From Brevibacillus borstelensis (GTDB taxonomy: Bacteria > Bacillota > Bacilli > Brevibacillales > Brevibacillaceae): a stretch of 39,336 bases of DNA. A program made the translations under genes and the position numbers. Positions 24,611-33,035 of the stretch are shown here, one piece after another. The notes beneath the pieces are model-generated. The model made no database searches, had not been told where the DNA came from, and saw only the letters and a list, made by a program, of their open reading frames with translations. Every line of letters begins with the position of its first letter. Positions within the stretch are counted from its first letter, which is position 1. The DNA lies in NCBI RefSeq assembly GCF_003710865.1, contig NZ_RHHO01000044.1:1-39336 (forward strand), given 5' to 3'.

Positions 24611-27157
24611 TTACAAACTGTAAGCCTTCGCCAGCAGGACGACCACCTCTGCACGTGTAGCTCTTCCCTGCGGCTTGAACGTCCGTCCGTAACCGCTTAT
24701 CCACTTTTTCGCCGTCAGCGCCTCAATGGCGGGAGACGCCCAGTGACTTGTCGGCACGTCGGTAAACGATGACCTGCTGCGATTATAGAGCACGAGATTA
24801 TTTGCTCTGGCTACCATCAGTGCCATTTCTGCCCGTGTGATCGATTGATCCGGCAGCATGGTGCTGTTTGGATAGCCGCTGATGATGCCGAGCTGGTGGG
24901 CAGTCAGCAGATTGCCATAGGCCCAGTGATTTTTAGAAAGATCCTTGAACGGATTTCTGCCTGTATACGTAACGATATTCATCCCTTTGGCCCGCATGGA
25001 CTGGATCAGCATCGTCGCAAACTGGCCTCGAGTCACCGACTGGTCAGGCTTGAAGGTCGAATCATCAAAGCCTTTGACGACTCCCTTCGTGCTGAGTCTG
25101 GCGATCTCGTTGCGGGCCCAGTGCGTGGAAATATCACGATAACCCGCGATCAAAGGCTGCTTGGTCAAAGTCAGCCGGTACGAATCGTATTTAAACGGCA
25201 ATGTAGTTGTCAGACGGATATAATACTTGCCCGGCTTCAGCTTCATGCCAAGCACCTCTTTGCCCAGATCGGACAGCTGCGCTACGTCGTTTGTGGCAAA
25301 GAGCGAGTAGTTCAATGTATCCGAACCGTACAGCTCCAGCCGCATCCCTGTCGATACGGGAACGAACGGAGCGCGTATGCTGACGTAGGATTCGGAATCG
25401 ACCGTAAATTGGAACCAGTCCTGATCGGTATGAGTAGGCAAGGTTCCTGTCATCAGCGTTCCGTTGGCCAAAGGTGACGCCTGGCGATATGTATCGTTGG
25501 GCTCATTGGTATCCTTCCGAATCGGCGTATAGGACACGTCCAGCTTGTACTCGCCGTTCACCTGATTTCGCCAGTACTCGGTCAGCCTGATGTAGTATTT
25601 GCCCGGCGATACTTCCTTTTGGGCGCGCTCGGTCGGGTCATTCCGGTCGCCTTTGTCAAATTCTTCAAAGGCTTGTCCCTCTTTGCCGATCTTCATGTTC
25701 AGGTCGATCCGCTTGGTATCGGCAGTGACTGTTACGTTTAGCCGGCCGTATTCGCGGACATAGTAAGAAAACCAGTCCTCGTCGCCCTCTTCATGGAAGT
25801 TCCCGATTACGGAAATTTGGTTGCCTACCAGCGGGCGGGCCGTATCCATTGTATTGTTGCGCTCATACTTGTCCGGATTGATCGTAAACCGGCTGGTCAA
25901 CAGATAGGTAAAGCCCTTCACACCGAAGCTTCGCTCCATCCTGATGTACATTCTACCAGCTTTCACCGGTACAGTCAGCGTGTCTCCGTTCCCTATGTAA
26001 TAGGTAGAAGCTTCGCGATTTTCAGGGAAGAAAGTAGCAGCCAGCGCAGTTGTATTCGTTGAAGTGACGGTTGAGACCAGTGTGACTTTTCCGTCATAGG
26101 GAATATCCATGAAATACCAGTCCATTTTGTCGGACTCGGACAAACTCGCCCTCAGCTGTGATTCAATCGGAAAAGCCTTGGCCTGACTCCGAGTATTATT
26201 TGGTTCATGAAAATCCATAGACAGCTTTTCGGTAATGGCTCGATTGACATCGACCAGTCCATATCCTGTTTGCCGGTCCCACCCTTTCTCACCGAGATCC
26301 TCAGCCGTCTGGTACAAGAGCTGGCGTACATCCAGCGGCGTCATATTCGGATTGCGCTCCAGCACCAATGCCGCAGCGCCCGCTACCTGAGGAGCTGCGG
26401 CTGACGTGCCGCTAAATGCTCCGTATTTCCCCTTGGGCTTGGTCGTGTAGATATTAAAACCCGGAGCGACGAGATTCAACTCCGGCCCTGTGTTTGAATC
26501 ATAGAGCGGCTTCAGGTTTCCTTTTACAGCTCCAACTGCAATTACGGTTGGATAAGCAGCCGGATAGGCAACCCGGTTCGCTTCGTTTCCGCTGGCGGCC
26601 ACTACAACTACTCCACTAGCTTCTGCTCGCTGGATGGCGGCCGTCAACGACTTTGAATAGGAGAGACTACTCACGGACATCAGAATGATTTTGGCTCCTC
26701 GATCAATCGCGACGTTAATTCCTTTTGCAAGCAGCTCTACATCTGTCTCGCCGTACTTGTTCAAGACCTTGATAGGCAAAACCCTTGCATGCCTTAAAAC
26801 CCCCGAGACTCCGATGCCGTTATTCCCTCTGGCCGCCAATATGCCAGTAACAGCGGTACCATGTCCGTTTTGGCTGTCATCCTGGGCAGATTTCCCCGGC
26901 TCAACCAGGTTGATTCCCGGAAGGATGTTTCCTTTCAAATCGGGATGGTTATGGTCTACTCCCGTATCAAGGACGGCAATAGTAACTGTGCTCCCAGTAA
27001 CTTTTCTCCAGGCCTGATCAGCTTTGATTTGCCTCAAATGAGTCTGATTGTTGATATATTCGTCATTGGTAATGGCAGCCTTCGCCCTCTGGCTTCCCCC
27101 AAATGCAGCCATTAACCCTACTGAGACAGCGAAAACTGTTAAAATAAATTTCCTCAT
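24611..27157 (-). CDS. Cell-wall-anchored subtilisin-like protease with SLH domains
   Basis: About 848 residues. A signal peptide (RKFILTVFAVSVGLMAAFGGSQRAKA) precedes an S8 peptidase domain with the triad Asp64 (AVLDTGVDHNHPD), His99 (NGHGTAVTGI) and Ser252 (SGTSAAAPQVAGAA), plus the oxyanion Asn in AASGNEANR. Three pre-peptidase C-terminal (PPC) beta modules follow (HEPNNTRSQA, YERNNTMDTA, NEPNDTYRQA). The last ~190 residues are three SLH domains (YRDISTHWARNEI, FKDLSKNHWAYGNL, FTDVPTSHWASPAI with TRGQFA/TRAEMA/TRAEVV), which bind wall polymer. There is no classical I9 propeptide. The start at 27157 is the ATG; the longer frame begins with TTG. Confidence 0.93.
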   Translation of the reverse strand: MRKFILTVFAVSVGLMAAFGGSQRAKAAITNDEYINNQTHLRQIKADQAWRKVTGSTVTIAVLDTGVDHNHPDLKGNILPGINLVEPGKSAQDDSQNGHGTAVTGILAARGNNGIGVSGVLRHARVLPIKVLNKYGETDVELLAKGINVAIDRGAKIILMSVSSLSYSKSLTAAIQRAEASGVVVVAASGNEANRVAYPAAYPTVIAVGAVKGNLKPLYDSNTGPELNLVAPGFNIYTTKPKGKYGAFSGTSAAAPQVAGAAALVLERNPNMTPLDVRQLLYQTAEDLGEKGWDRQTGYGLVDVNRAITEKLSMDFHEPNNTRSQAKAFPIESQLRASLSESDKMDWYFMDIPYDGKVTLVSTVTSTNTTALAATFFPENREASTYYIGNGDTLTVPVKAGRMYIRMERSFGVKGFTYLLTSRFTINPDKYERNNTMDTARPLVGNQISVIGNFHEEGDEDWFSYYVREYGRLNVTVTADTKRIDLNMKIGKEGQAFEEFDKGDRNDPTERAQKEVSPGKYYIRLTEYWRNQVNGEYKLDVSYTPIRKDTNEPNDTYRQASPLANGTLMTGTLPTHTDQDWFQFTVDSESYVSIRAPFVPVSTGMRLELYGSDTLNYSLFATNDVAQLSDLGKEVLGMKLKPGKYYIRLTTTLPFKYDSYRLTLTKQPLIAGYRDISTHWARNEIARLSTKGVVKGFDDSTFKPDQSVTRGQFATMLIQSMRAKGMNIVTYTGRNPFKDLSKNHWAYGNLLTAHQLGIISGYPNSTMLPDQSITRAEMALMVARANNLVLYNRSRSSFTDVPTSHWASPAIEALTAKKWISGYGRTFKPQGRATRAEVVVLLAKAYSL

Positions 27158-27329
27158 GTAACTACAGTCCTTCCTCCCTTTTCTCAACCGAAAAAGGAAT
27201 ACAGGTGTTTGAGCTTGTTTTTACAAAAAAGCCCGCTCCCTTGTAGCCTATTCTATTCATTTAGCATAGCGGAACGATAGTGTGAAACGCAACCCTATTC
27301 AGGGAATCACTGGAAATCGGATGCGATAG

Positions 27330-27359
27330 AAAAACCCCTTTTCGCGATGCGAAAAGGGG
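27330..27359 (-). terminator. Terminator after the SLAP gene cluster
   Basis: An 11-bp perfect stem (CCCCTTTTCGC/GCGAAAAGGGG) with a 3-nt loop and a TTTTT tail on the minus strand, 8 nt past the stop at 27367. It insulates the protease gene. Confidence 0.88.
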
Positions 27360-27366
27360 AGGGTTC

Positions 27367-28356
27367 TTACTGCAGAAATCCGTTTGACTTGGTTGACTTG
27401 GTTGCATCATACACTTTGGATTCCTTCTGCTTCTCGTAAGCTTTCGGAATAAAGACCGTGCACTCTTCCACGGAAAAATCTTGTTTCTTGATCGACGAAG
27501 CCGGGATCTGGAACGCAATTACGCGGAAAGCCTTTGGATCTACCTTCATGTTTTCCAATGTGTAGCTGACACGGGCGATATCTTCGCCGTTTGCATCATG
27601 AACAACAATCGGAACTTCGGTAAAGTCCAGGCGTTTGTCCAAGCCGTTTCGAAACAGTACAACTACTTTAAGACCGCCGTTTTCCCCTTTTTTCAGTCCC
27701 AATGCCTTCAGGTCTACCTTGCCCTCTTCGACTGGATTGGCAGCAAGCTGCTGACGGTAGTATTCCATTTCATCCATTTCCAATTCTCCTCCTGCTACTA
27801 CAGATTCACCCGATTGTTTCCCCGGTCTTTGATAGCCCAGCGTAAGCGGGACCTCCTCCTCCGGCAGATCGGAAAATTCATCCCAGCGGAACAAAAACTC
27901 GCACGGGCGGCTGGACTCATCGCCAATCGGTCCAAAAGTCATCATGTCAAAGCCCTTGCTGGCTACAACCTTTCCCTCGGGTGTCTTCAGGTCCAGCCGC
28001 AGTCGGTCCAGCAAAATGCTTTGCTCCGTCGCGTTGCGAATATAAGTGAGTACGAGATAACCATCCCTTGTCACCTGTGTGTAGAAAGGAAAAATCCCGA
28101 CCTCATCCCGAATAATTGGCGGGAGCTGATCATGCACAAAACGGAGCAGCTCCGCTTCTTCTTCATCGAGGTTATCCCAAGGACCATTAAGGCTGAGAAA
28201 CAGCTCCTTCGATGGTATACGGTTAGAAGATTGCTCAGGATCATCAAGACCAGACACGCCGAGATAAATCTCCTTGTGCAGATTCTCCTGGATTTCTTCT
28301 CTCACCGCCTCCAGGCTCTCCTTGGAGCCAAACCAGTTTTCCAATAACCAACTCAT
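27367..28356 (-). CDS. SLAP-domain protein (S-layer assembly family), copy 3
   Basis: 329 residues, no signal peptide. Two SLAP-type repeats: the first with LSLNGPWDNLDEEEAELLRFVHDQLPPI, FYTQVTRDGYLVLTYIRNATEQSILLDRLRLDL and FDMMTFGPIGDESSRPCEFLFRWDEFSDL; the second with DLKALGLKKGENGGLKVVVLFRNGLDKRLDFTEVPIVVHDANGEDIARVSYTLENMKVDPKAFRVIAFQIP. The SLAP family is known from accessory-Sec S-layer assembly in Bacillus (SlaP type). It is the last of three paralogues, the most divergent, and ends with a Lys-rich tail. GAGGAGG precedes the ATG. No SecA2 gene is in the window, so this role rests on family resemblance only. Confidence 0.8.
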   Translation of the reverse strand: MSWLLENWFGSKESLEAVREEIQENLHKEIYLGVSGLDDPEQSSNRIPSKELFLSLNGPWDNLDEEEAELLRFVHDQLPPIIRDEVGIFPFYTQVTRDGYLVLTYIRNATEQSILLDRLRLDLKTPEGKVVASKGFDMMTFGPIGDESSRPCEFLFRWDEFSDLPEEEVPLTLGYQRPGKQSGESVVAGGELEMDEMEYYRQQLAANPVEEGKVDLKALGLKKGENGGLKVVVLFRNGLDKRLDFTEVPIVVHDANGEDIARVSYTLENMKVDPKAFRVIAFQIPASSIKKQDFSVEECTVFIPKAYEKQKESKVYDATKSTKSNGFLQ

Positions 28357-28405
28357 GCAGTATCCTCCTCATACGACAGCTTCAATGATTGCCATTGCCC
28401 TTGCT

Positions 28406-29374
28406 TTACGTAACCTCCAGCGTCCACTGCTGAAGATTTGCATCTGGCTTTTTCACCATATCTGCCGGGAAAACAAGTACCCATGGACGACTCGTTCTAG
28501 GACGAACTTGCATTCTGCTGGCGTCAATTGCGCCAGAGGCTACTACTTCGCCCTCCGAATCAGTAATCTTGATTCGCAAGATGTTCGGGCGAAAATCTTC
28601 CTCGAGCCCGTTGCGAACAAGTATTCCGGCGACCAATCGTCCATCCTTTGCCTTTGTAATATCAAACCCGATAATTTCTACTGTACCCGGCTCTATAGGG
28701 GAGATGTCAAATGTAAGTTTCTCCAAGAGCTTTTTCTGGCGGTCCGTCATTCTAGCTTCCATTTCCGGATCCAATTCAAGCTCTTGCGGCCATACATACG
28801 GGTTTTTGTTGGCCTTCATCATGATTTTCCAGTTCTTGAATGTAAAATCTTCATGCAGATAGGATTCTGGCGGAAAATGAACTTCCCAAGGTCGGCTCGT
28901 GAACGGAGGAATGGTTCCCACTTCGCTCAGATCAATACGTTGCCGGGCAAATGGGTTGCCATCAAAGTAGATGGCCAATTGAATCTGTTTAAAAGTCACA
29001 GGCAGATGTGTGCCATTGCGAATAAAGAAAGCAACAGTTACACCGCCAGTCGGCTGCGGCATCAAGCTAAACCCGGTAACGCCGACAGAGCCAAATGCTA
29101 TCTCAGGCAGCTCCGCCTGCAAGAAACGGAGTGTATACTTTTTTTCGTTATCCAGCAGTTCTTCCCACGCCGGATGCAAAGAAAGCTCTGTTCTTACCTT
29201 ACTCTCAAGCACCTGCTGAGTATCCTGCTGTTCCGATTGCTCCTTGACTACTTCCTGATCATCAAAATCATCGAGGTCAAGCGCAGATTCTTCCCGGAGT
29301 TCTTTTTTCAAGTCTTCCTGGGGAGCCTCTTGTCCTGACTTTTTGTCCTTAAAGTTTTTAAAAAAGGATAACAT
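28406..29374 (-). CDS. SLAP-domain protein (S-layer assembly family), copy 2
   Basis: About 322 residues, starting MLSFFKNFKDKKSGQEAP like copy 1. An acidic N-terminal linker is followed by two repeats: SLHPAWEELLDNEKKYTLRFLQAELPEIAFGSVGVTGFSLMPQ with FFIRNGTHLPVTFKQIQLAIYFDG and TSRPWEVHFPP, then a second with MTDRQKKLLEKLTFDISPIEPGTVEIIGFDITKA, LVRNGLEEDFRPNILRIKI and TSRPWVLVFP. There is no signal peptide, so it acts in the cytoplasm or at the membrane, consistent with S-layer export. The start at 29374 has AGGAGG 6 nt upstream; the longer frame begins with GTG. Confidence 0.82.
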   Translation of the reverse strand: MLSFFKNFKDKKSGQEAPQEDLKKELREESALDLDDFDDQEVVKEQSEQQDTQQVLESKVRTELSLHPAWEELLDNEKKYTLRFLQAELPEIAFGSVGVTGFSLMPQPTGGVTVAFFIRNGTHLPVTFKQIQLAIYFDGNPFARQRIDLSEVGTIPPFTSRPWEVHFPPESYLHEDFTFKNWKIMMKANKNPYVWPQELELDPEMEARMTDRQKKLLEKLTFDISPIEPGTVEIIGFDITKAKDGRLVAGILVRNGLEEDFRPNILRIKITDSEGEVVASGAIDASRMQVRPRTSRPWVLVFPADMVKKPDANLQQWTLEVT

Positions 29375-29459
29375 GTACATCCTCCTCACCTGTCCGAAGC
29401 ACGAACGATGACTATTTTCTATGATAAAGGTTTTGGCCGATCGGGGTCAAATCGGGAAT

Positions 29460-30422
29460 TTACTCCACCTGCGCTCCCTGCGGGATACTTACCCTCCAGC
29501 GGGACAGATCCGGGTCTTCTATCAGTATGCTCTCTTTTGGGAAGATGAACATCCACGGTTTGCTTGTGTTTGAACGTACAGTAAGTCCACCGAGTTCAAA
29601 CATGCCGACGGCAACCGTCTGTCCGCTGGCATCGTAGAGGGCCAAAGGAAGCTTTTCGAAAGAGAGCGACTGCGTGGAACCATTGCGGATCAGCAACATC
29701 GCATGCAAGGCTCCTTCTTCAGAACGGCGAACCTGCACACTCTGAATATTGACCTCACCTTCTTTCAGAGCCGGCAGTCGTTTCGCCAGATCGATCAGGG
29801 CTTCTTTTTGAGAATCAGAAAGCTCGCGAATCCAGGATTCTTCCAACTCCAGCTGCTGCGGAAGCACCATTTTTTTCTGAGCCAGCTCAAACGCAATTTT
29901 CCAGTTGTTCAACAAGACATTTACTTGCTGGAAGTTTTCGCTCAGAAACACAAATGACCATGGCCGTGCTGAATGGGCCGGTATTTCTCCTATCTCCGAG
30001 AAGTCAAACTTCTGGCGGGTAAACAGCTCATCCTCGCCGAACAGGATAACGAGCGTCATCTCTTGTAAACGTACGGGATGGTCCATACCATTTCGCAAAA
30101 AGGCAGTTACCTCAATCCCCTGGTCATGAGGTACCAGAGACATGCCAGCCAGCGATATTTTGCCAGGCTCCATCGGCGGCAGTTCCTGTGCCATGAAGGA
30201 CAACGCATACTTTTCCGAAGTATTCAAGCTCTTCTCCCATGATTCATGCAAGGAGAGCTTCGTAATTCCACTTCCAACTGCCGATTTCTTGGCAGTGCTT
30301 GCCGATTTGTCTGAAGACAGTCCCGTATCCTGGGCGGAGAGGACCGATTCCTCACGCAAATGTTCCTTTATTGCTTCCGGTGTCGGCGTTTTTCCCATCA
30401 GATTTTTCAAAAAGGATAGCAT
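29460..30422 (-). CDS. SLAP-domain protein (S-layer assembly family), copy 1
   Basis: 320 residues, no signal peptide. Starts MLSFLKNLMGKTPTPEAIKEHLREESVLSAQD, a lead shared with copy 2, then two repeats: SLHESWEKSLNTSEKYALSFMAQELPPMEPGKISLAGMSLVPHD, AFLRNGMDHPVRLQEMTLVILFGE and HSARPWSFVFLSENF; then LSDSQKEALIDLAKRLPALKEGEVNIQSVQVRRSE, LIRNGSTQSLSFEKLPLALYDA and NTSKPWMFIFPKES. First gene of the three-gene cluster; a promoter lies upstream at 30476-30503. GGGAG is before the ATG. The S-layer assembly role is by family. Confidence 0.82.
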   Translation of the reverse strand: MLSFLKNLMGKTPTPEAIKEHLREESVLSAQDTGLSSDKSASTAKKSAVGSGITKLSLHESWEKSLNTSEKYALSFMAQELPPMEPGKISLAGMSLVPHDQGIEVTAFLRNGMDHPVRLQEMTLVILFGEDELFTRQKFDFSEIGEIPAHSARPWSFVFLSENFQQVNVLLNNWKIAFELAQKKMVLPQQLELEESWIRELSDSQKEALIDLAKRLPALKEGEVNIQSVQVRRSEEGALHAMLLIRNGSTQSLSFEKLPLALYDASGQTVAVGMFELGGLTVRSNTSKPWMFIFPKESILIEDPDLSRWRVSIPQGAQVE

Positions 30423-30675
30423 GTCTTCGCTCCCAACTTTTCTCTACATCTATATAGAGATTCTATTCGTTTTCAACTATAGCACAGTGAAACTCCAATG
30501 CAACATCGAAAACTTGGTATTCTGATACATTGCAGATAATTTTTCCATTATACTATTTGACGCAGCAAAGACGAAAGAGTCGCGGTTAAAATGAACAGAA
30601 AACAATCATTGTATTTGTACAATATCTGAATAAGTACGACACAAACATTGACAATGACCCGGACAAAATTGAAAC
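30423..30675. other. Intergenic region between the SLAP genes and the surface-stalk gene
   Basis: About 250 nt, AT-rich, with no gene on either strand. It holds the SLAP promoter and an alternative perfect TATAAT on the minus strand at 30547-30552 with a poor -35. A short inverted repeat ATTGTA-TTTG-TACAAT lies near 30606. I see nothing else in it. Confidence 0.5.
30476..30503 (-). promoter_or_regulatory. Promoter of the SLAP cluster
   Basis: Minus strand: TTGCAT, 16 nt, TATAGT, with an extended -10 (TGCTATAGT). It lies about 55 nt before the first SLAP start. Confidence 0.6.
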
Positions 30676-30704
30676 AAAAAGAGCCGTCTAAAGACAGGCC
30701 CTCT
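30676..30704 (-). terminator. Terminator of the surface-stalk gene
   Basis: A stem of about 11 bp with one bulge and G-U pairs around a TTTA loop, followed by TTTTT on the minus strand, ~30 nt past the stop at 30733. Confidence 0.65.
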
Positions 30705-30732
30705 CTGAAAAAAGCTATAATATAGAAAGTAA

Positions 30733-32046
30733 TTACTGATTGGTGGCATCCGTTTCCGCATTCACGGTCGTTGTACTGCTTCCAGAGATTGTCGCTGCCG
30801 CATCGCCTGCCGGCTTCTCGATATCGACCGTTCCAGCACTTGCAGCCGTTCCTGTCGCAGCGGCAGAACCATCGGCAGTTTGTCCAGCGGAAGACTCTGT
30901 AGTTGATGGGGCTTTGGTTCCTTCTGCAGCCGGCGCTTCTGTACCCGTTGCCGTTTCAGTCGATTGCTGATCTTCGATGATGATGATGTCGCCTGTCTCT
31001 TGATAGTCGACTTTCGCGTTCAGCTTTTCACCGATGAACCGCAGCGGCAGGAAGACGCGGCCGTTTTTCACGATTGGCTTGGTGTCCAGCTTGATCTTCT
31101 CACCGTTTACGACTGCTTCTCCCGAGTCGAGATGAAGAACGATCTTGTTTTCGCCGCGCACTACTTCGACTGTGCGGGTTTCCGGGCTCCAGTTCACTTC
31201 TGCCTTCAGAGAAGCGCTAATCGCGCGTACCGGCACCAGTGCACGTCCTTTTTCAAGGAAAGGAGCTGTATCCATTACGACCTCTTTGCCGTTGATGAAC
31301 GTCTTCAGTCCCGCTTCACCTGATTTTTGGTACAGCTCGCCCAATTTTTGATAGACTTCCTTGTCACCGGGCCTGTAGAAACGGTCGAGCAGCTCCTTCT
31401 GGACCTCAAGCGCCTGCTTCAGCTCAGACTGTGCTTCCAGCTGCTTGGTCAGCTCCTCGTATTTCGCTCGCAGCTCTTCGGTCACTTCCTGGCTTTTTTT
31501 CAGTTGAACCCGCAGCTCGATCAGCTCTTTTTTTGTTTTTACCGCTTGCTGGATCGCTTCTTTTTTGCCAGCTTGGCTGCTCGGAAGCCCTGTGGCCGGA
31601 TCGATCGCACCGGCTGCCTTTTCCGCTGCTTTCTTGGCAGCTTCTGCCGCCTTTTCTTCGGCTTTTTTTGCTGCTTCTGCGGCCTTTTCCTCAGCCTTTT
31701 TCACAGCCTCTGCTGCTTTTTCCTGTGCTTTTTTTGCATCCTCAGCAGCTTTTTCCTGTGCCTTCTTGGCATCTTCAGCAGCCTTTTCGGCAGCTTTTTC
31801 AAGCTCCTTCTTGGCTTTCTCCAGTTCCTTATTCGCTTTTTCTTCTGCCTTTTGTTTATCTTCTTCGGCCTTCTGTTTTTCCTTCTCGGCCTTTTCCTGT
31901 GCTTTTTCCTTTTCCTTCTCTGCTTTTTCTTTCTCTTTTTCAGCTTTCTCTTTTTCCTCTTTTACCGGCTTATCAGCGTGCACCGCGCCGATAGGAGCTG
32001 CAACGAGCAGAGCCAGGATCAAACTTGCGGAAACCAGTTTTTTCAT
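30733..32046 (-). CDS. Secreted coiled-coil protein with a copper-amine-oxidase-N-like domain
   Basis: 437 residues. Signal peptide (KKLVSASLILALLVAAPIGAVHA), then ~125 residues of Ala/Glu/Lys coiled coil. It has clear 11-residue repeats (five in tandem of the type AAExAKKAxEK). A second helical segment (residues ~160-235) precedes the domain at ~250-355 with INGKEVVMDTAPFLEKGRALVPVRAISASLKAEVNWSPETRTVEVV and VNGEKIKLDTKPIVKNGRVFLPLRFIGEKLNAKVDY. These resemble the copper-amine-oxidase N-terminal repeat, which has no catalytic function there. The C-terminal ~75 residues are Ser/Thr/Ala/Gly low complexity. Probably wall-exposed. GGAGGGG precedes the ATG. The promoter candidate is sigma-D-like. 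Confidence 0.85.
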   Translation of the reverse strand: MKKLVSASLILALLVAAPIGAVHADKPVKEEKEKAEKEKEKAEKEKEKAQEKAEKEKQKAEEDKQKAEEKANKELEKAKKELEKAAEKAAEDAKKAQEKAAEDAKKAQEKAAEAVKKAEEKAAEAAKKAEEKAAEAAKKAAEKAAGAIDPATGLPSSQAGKKEAIQQAVKTKKELIELRVQLKKSQEVTEELRAKYEELTKQLEAQSELKQALEVQKELLDRFYRPGDKEVYQKLGELYQKSGEAGLKTFINGKEVVMDTAPFLEKGRALVPVRAISASLKAEVNWSPETRTVEVVRGENKIVLHLDSGEAVVNGEKIKLDTKPIVKNGRVFLPLRFIGEKLNAKVDYQETGDIIIIEDQQSTETATGTEAPAAEGTKAPSTTESSAGQTADGSAAATGTAASAGTVDIEKPAGDAAATISGSSTTTVNAETDATNQ

Positions 32047-32091
32047 TGGATGTCCCCTCCGTGAAGTAATGAAAAATTGTATTATCTTTTT

Positions 32092-32119
32092 ATATCGGCG
32101 AGAGCCGCGACAATTATTA
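32092..32119 (-). promoter_or_regulatory. Candidate sigma-D promoter of the surface-stalk gene
   Basis: Minus strand: TAAT, 16 nt, GCCGATAT (perfect -10 octamer). It ends ~45 nt before the start codon. The spacing equals the other flagellar promoters in the window. Confidence 0.5.
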
Positions 32120-32170
32120 CAGATGGCGAAATATTTTGAACCGGGGATATCTATTTATGACTGCAAGCTA

Positions 32171-32737
32171 TCATTTCCCGCTATTTTTCAGAAACCTGGC
32201 AGGCGAGCTGACCATCAGAAATCTGACCGGTTTGTCCGTTCGATTGTACCAATTGTGCGGCGTGGATGATTCCATATGGACGCTGTCGCCCGGATACAAG
32301 TCGTGTTCTTCGCTTCCCATCAGGAGCGTAAGTATGCCCTCCAACACATAAAGAAATTCTTGCCCTTTGTGTGCAAAAGGGGCCCCTTTTTCGTCATCCG
32401 GAAGCAGCGTGACCAAGATCGGCTCAAACAAAGGTGCGGGAAGATCGGCTGACAAGTCTTTGTACATAAAACGCGATTGCTCTGAGTGAAGCTCGTCCCC
32501 GCTTCCCTTGCGCAAAATGTATGATTTCGGACTCTTTTCCTGCGGGAAAAAATAGCTGGGGCTCACATCCAACGCTTCCGAGATTTTCGTGAGAGACTCC
32601 AAAGTGACTGATGACTTGGATCGCTCCACCTGGGACAGAAAGCTGATGGACAATTCTGTCTTCTCCGCCACCTGCTTGAGCGTCAGCTTTCGTTCCAGAC
32701 GACGCGCTTTCATTCGTTTTCCGATGTTTTGTTCCAT
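32171..32737 (-). CDS. XRE-family transcriptional regulator with C-terminal cupin domain
   Basis: About 188 residues. An N-terminal HTH_3 (RMKARRLERKLTLKQVAEKTELSISFLSQVERSKSSVTLESLTKISEALDVS) is followed by a cupin_2 domain at ~120-180 (HKGQEFLYVLEGILTLLMGSEEHDLYPGDSVHMESSTPHNWYN), which would bind a small ligand. Such regulators often control amino-acid or polyamine transport. It is divergent from the MFS transporter and next to a 21-bp palindrome. The start at 32737 has GAGGG upstream; the TTG five codons earlier is unlikely. Ligand unknown. Confidence 0.9.
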   Translation of the reverse strand: MEQNIGKRMKARRLERKLTLKQVAEKTELSISFLSQVERSKSSVTLESLTKISEALDVSPSYFFPQEKSPKSYILRKGSGDELHSEQSRFMYKDLSADLPAPLFEPILVTLLPDDEKGAPFAHKGQEFLYVLEGILTLLMGSEEHDLYPGDSVHMESSTPHNWYNRTDKPVRFLMVSSPARFLKNSGK

Positions 32738-32883
32738 AGACTTCCCTCGCAAGGTTACTGAGTTATCCCTATCCTATCACACCTGACTCTTGAAAACAGT
32801 GCAAGAAAACGGGTGCCCGACAGAACGTTTTCCTTTTTCACAACTCAGAAACAAAAGTTTCTCTCGATAAAATATTTTGATTA

Positions 32884-32912
32884 TTGAAACATATATCAAC
32901 AAGTCTTATAAT
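32884..32912 (+). promoter_or_regulatory. Sigma-A promoter of the MFS transporter gene
   Basis: TTGAAA, 17 nt, TATAAT: near-consensus. It lies about 125 nt before the transporter ATG at 33036, with the palindromic operator just downstream. Confidence 0.8.
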
Positions 32913-32925
32913 TCTTTTAACGCCG

Positions 32926-32946
32926 AATTGAAGTGACACTTCAATT
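32926..32946. promoter_or_regulatory. Perfect 21-bp palindrome, candidate operator
   Basis: Two 10-bp arms (AATTGAAGTG and its exact complement) around a central A. It starts 13 nt after the -10 box, so it covers the start of transcription: a bound regulator would block it. The divergent XRE-cupin regulator is the obvious candidate. Confidence 0.7.
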
Positions 32947-33035
32947 TATTGCTTCTCAGTCTGTACAGCAAGAGATGGCCGCTCATTCTGACCTCATTCA
33001 GTAGCGATTACAGTACAAAGGAGGTAGCTGTCAAG

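Noticed and set aside
31327..32269. Plus-strand ORFs of 234 and 245 codons opposite the coiled-coil gene
   Set aside because: They come from the triplet periodicity of the Ala/Glu/Lys repeats and give Phe/Leu/Cys or Ser/Ala low complexity without a ribosome site.
32805..32836. GAAAACG...CGTTTTC repeat with T-rich tail upstream of the regulator
   Set aside because: Short 7-bp arms with a 14-nt loop and no gene ending there; too weak to call a terminator or operator.
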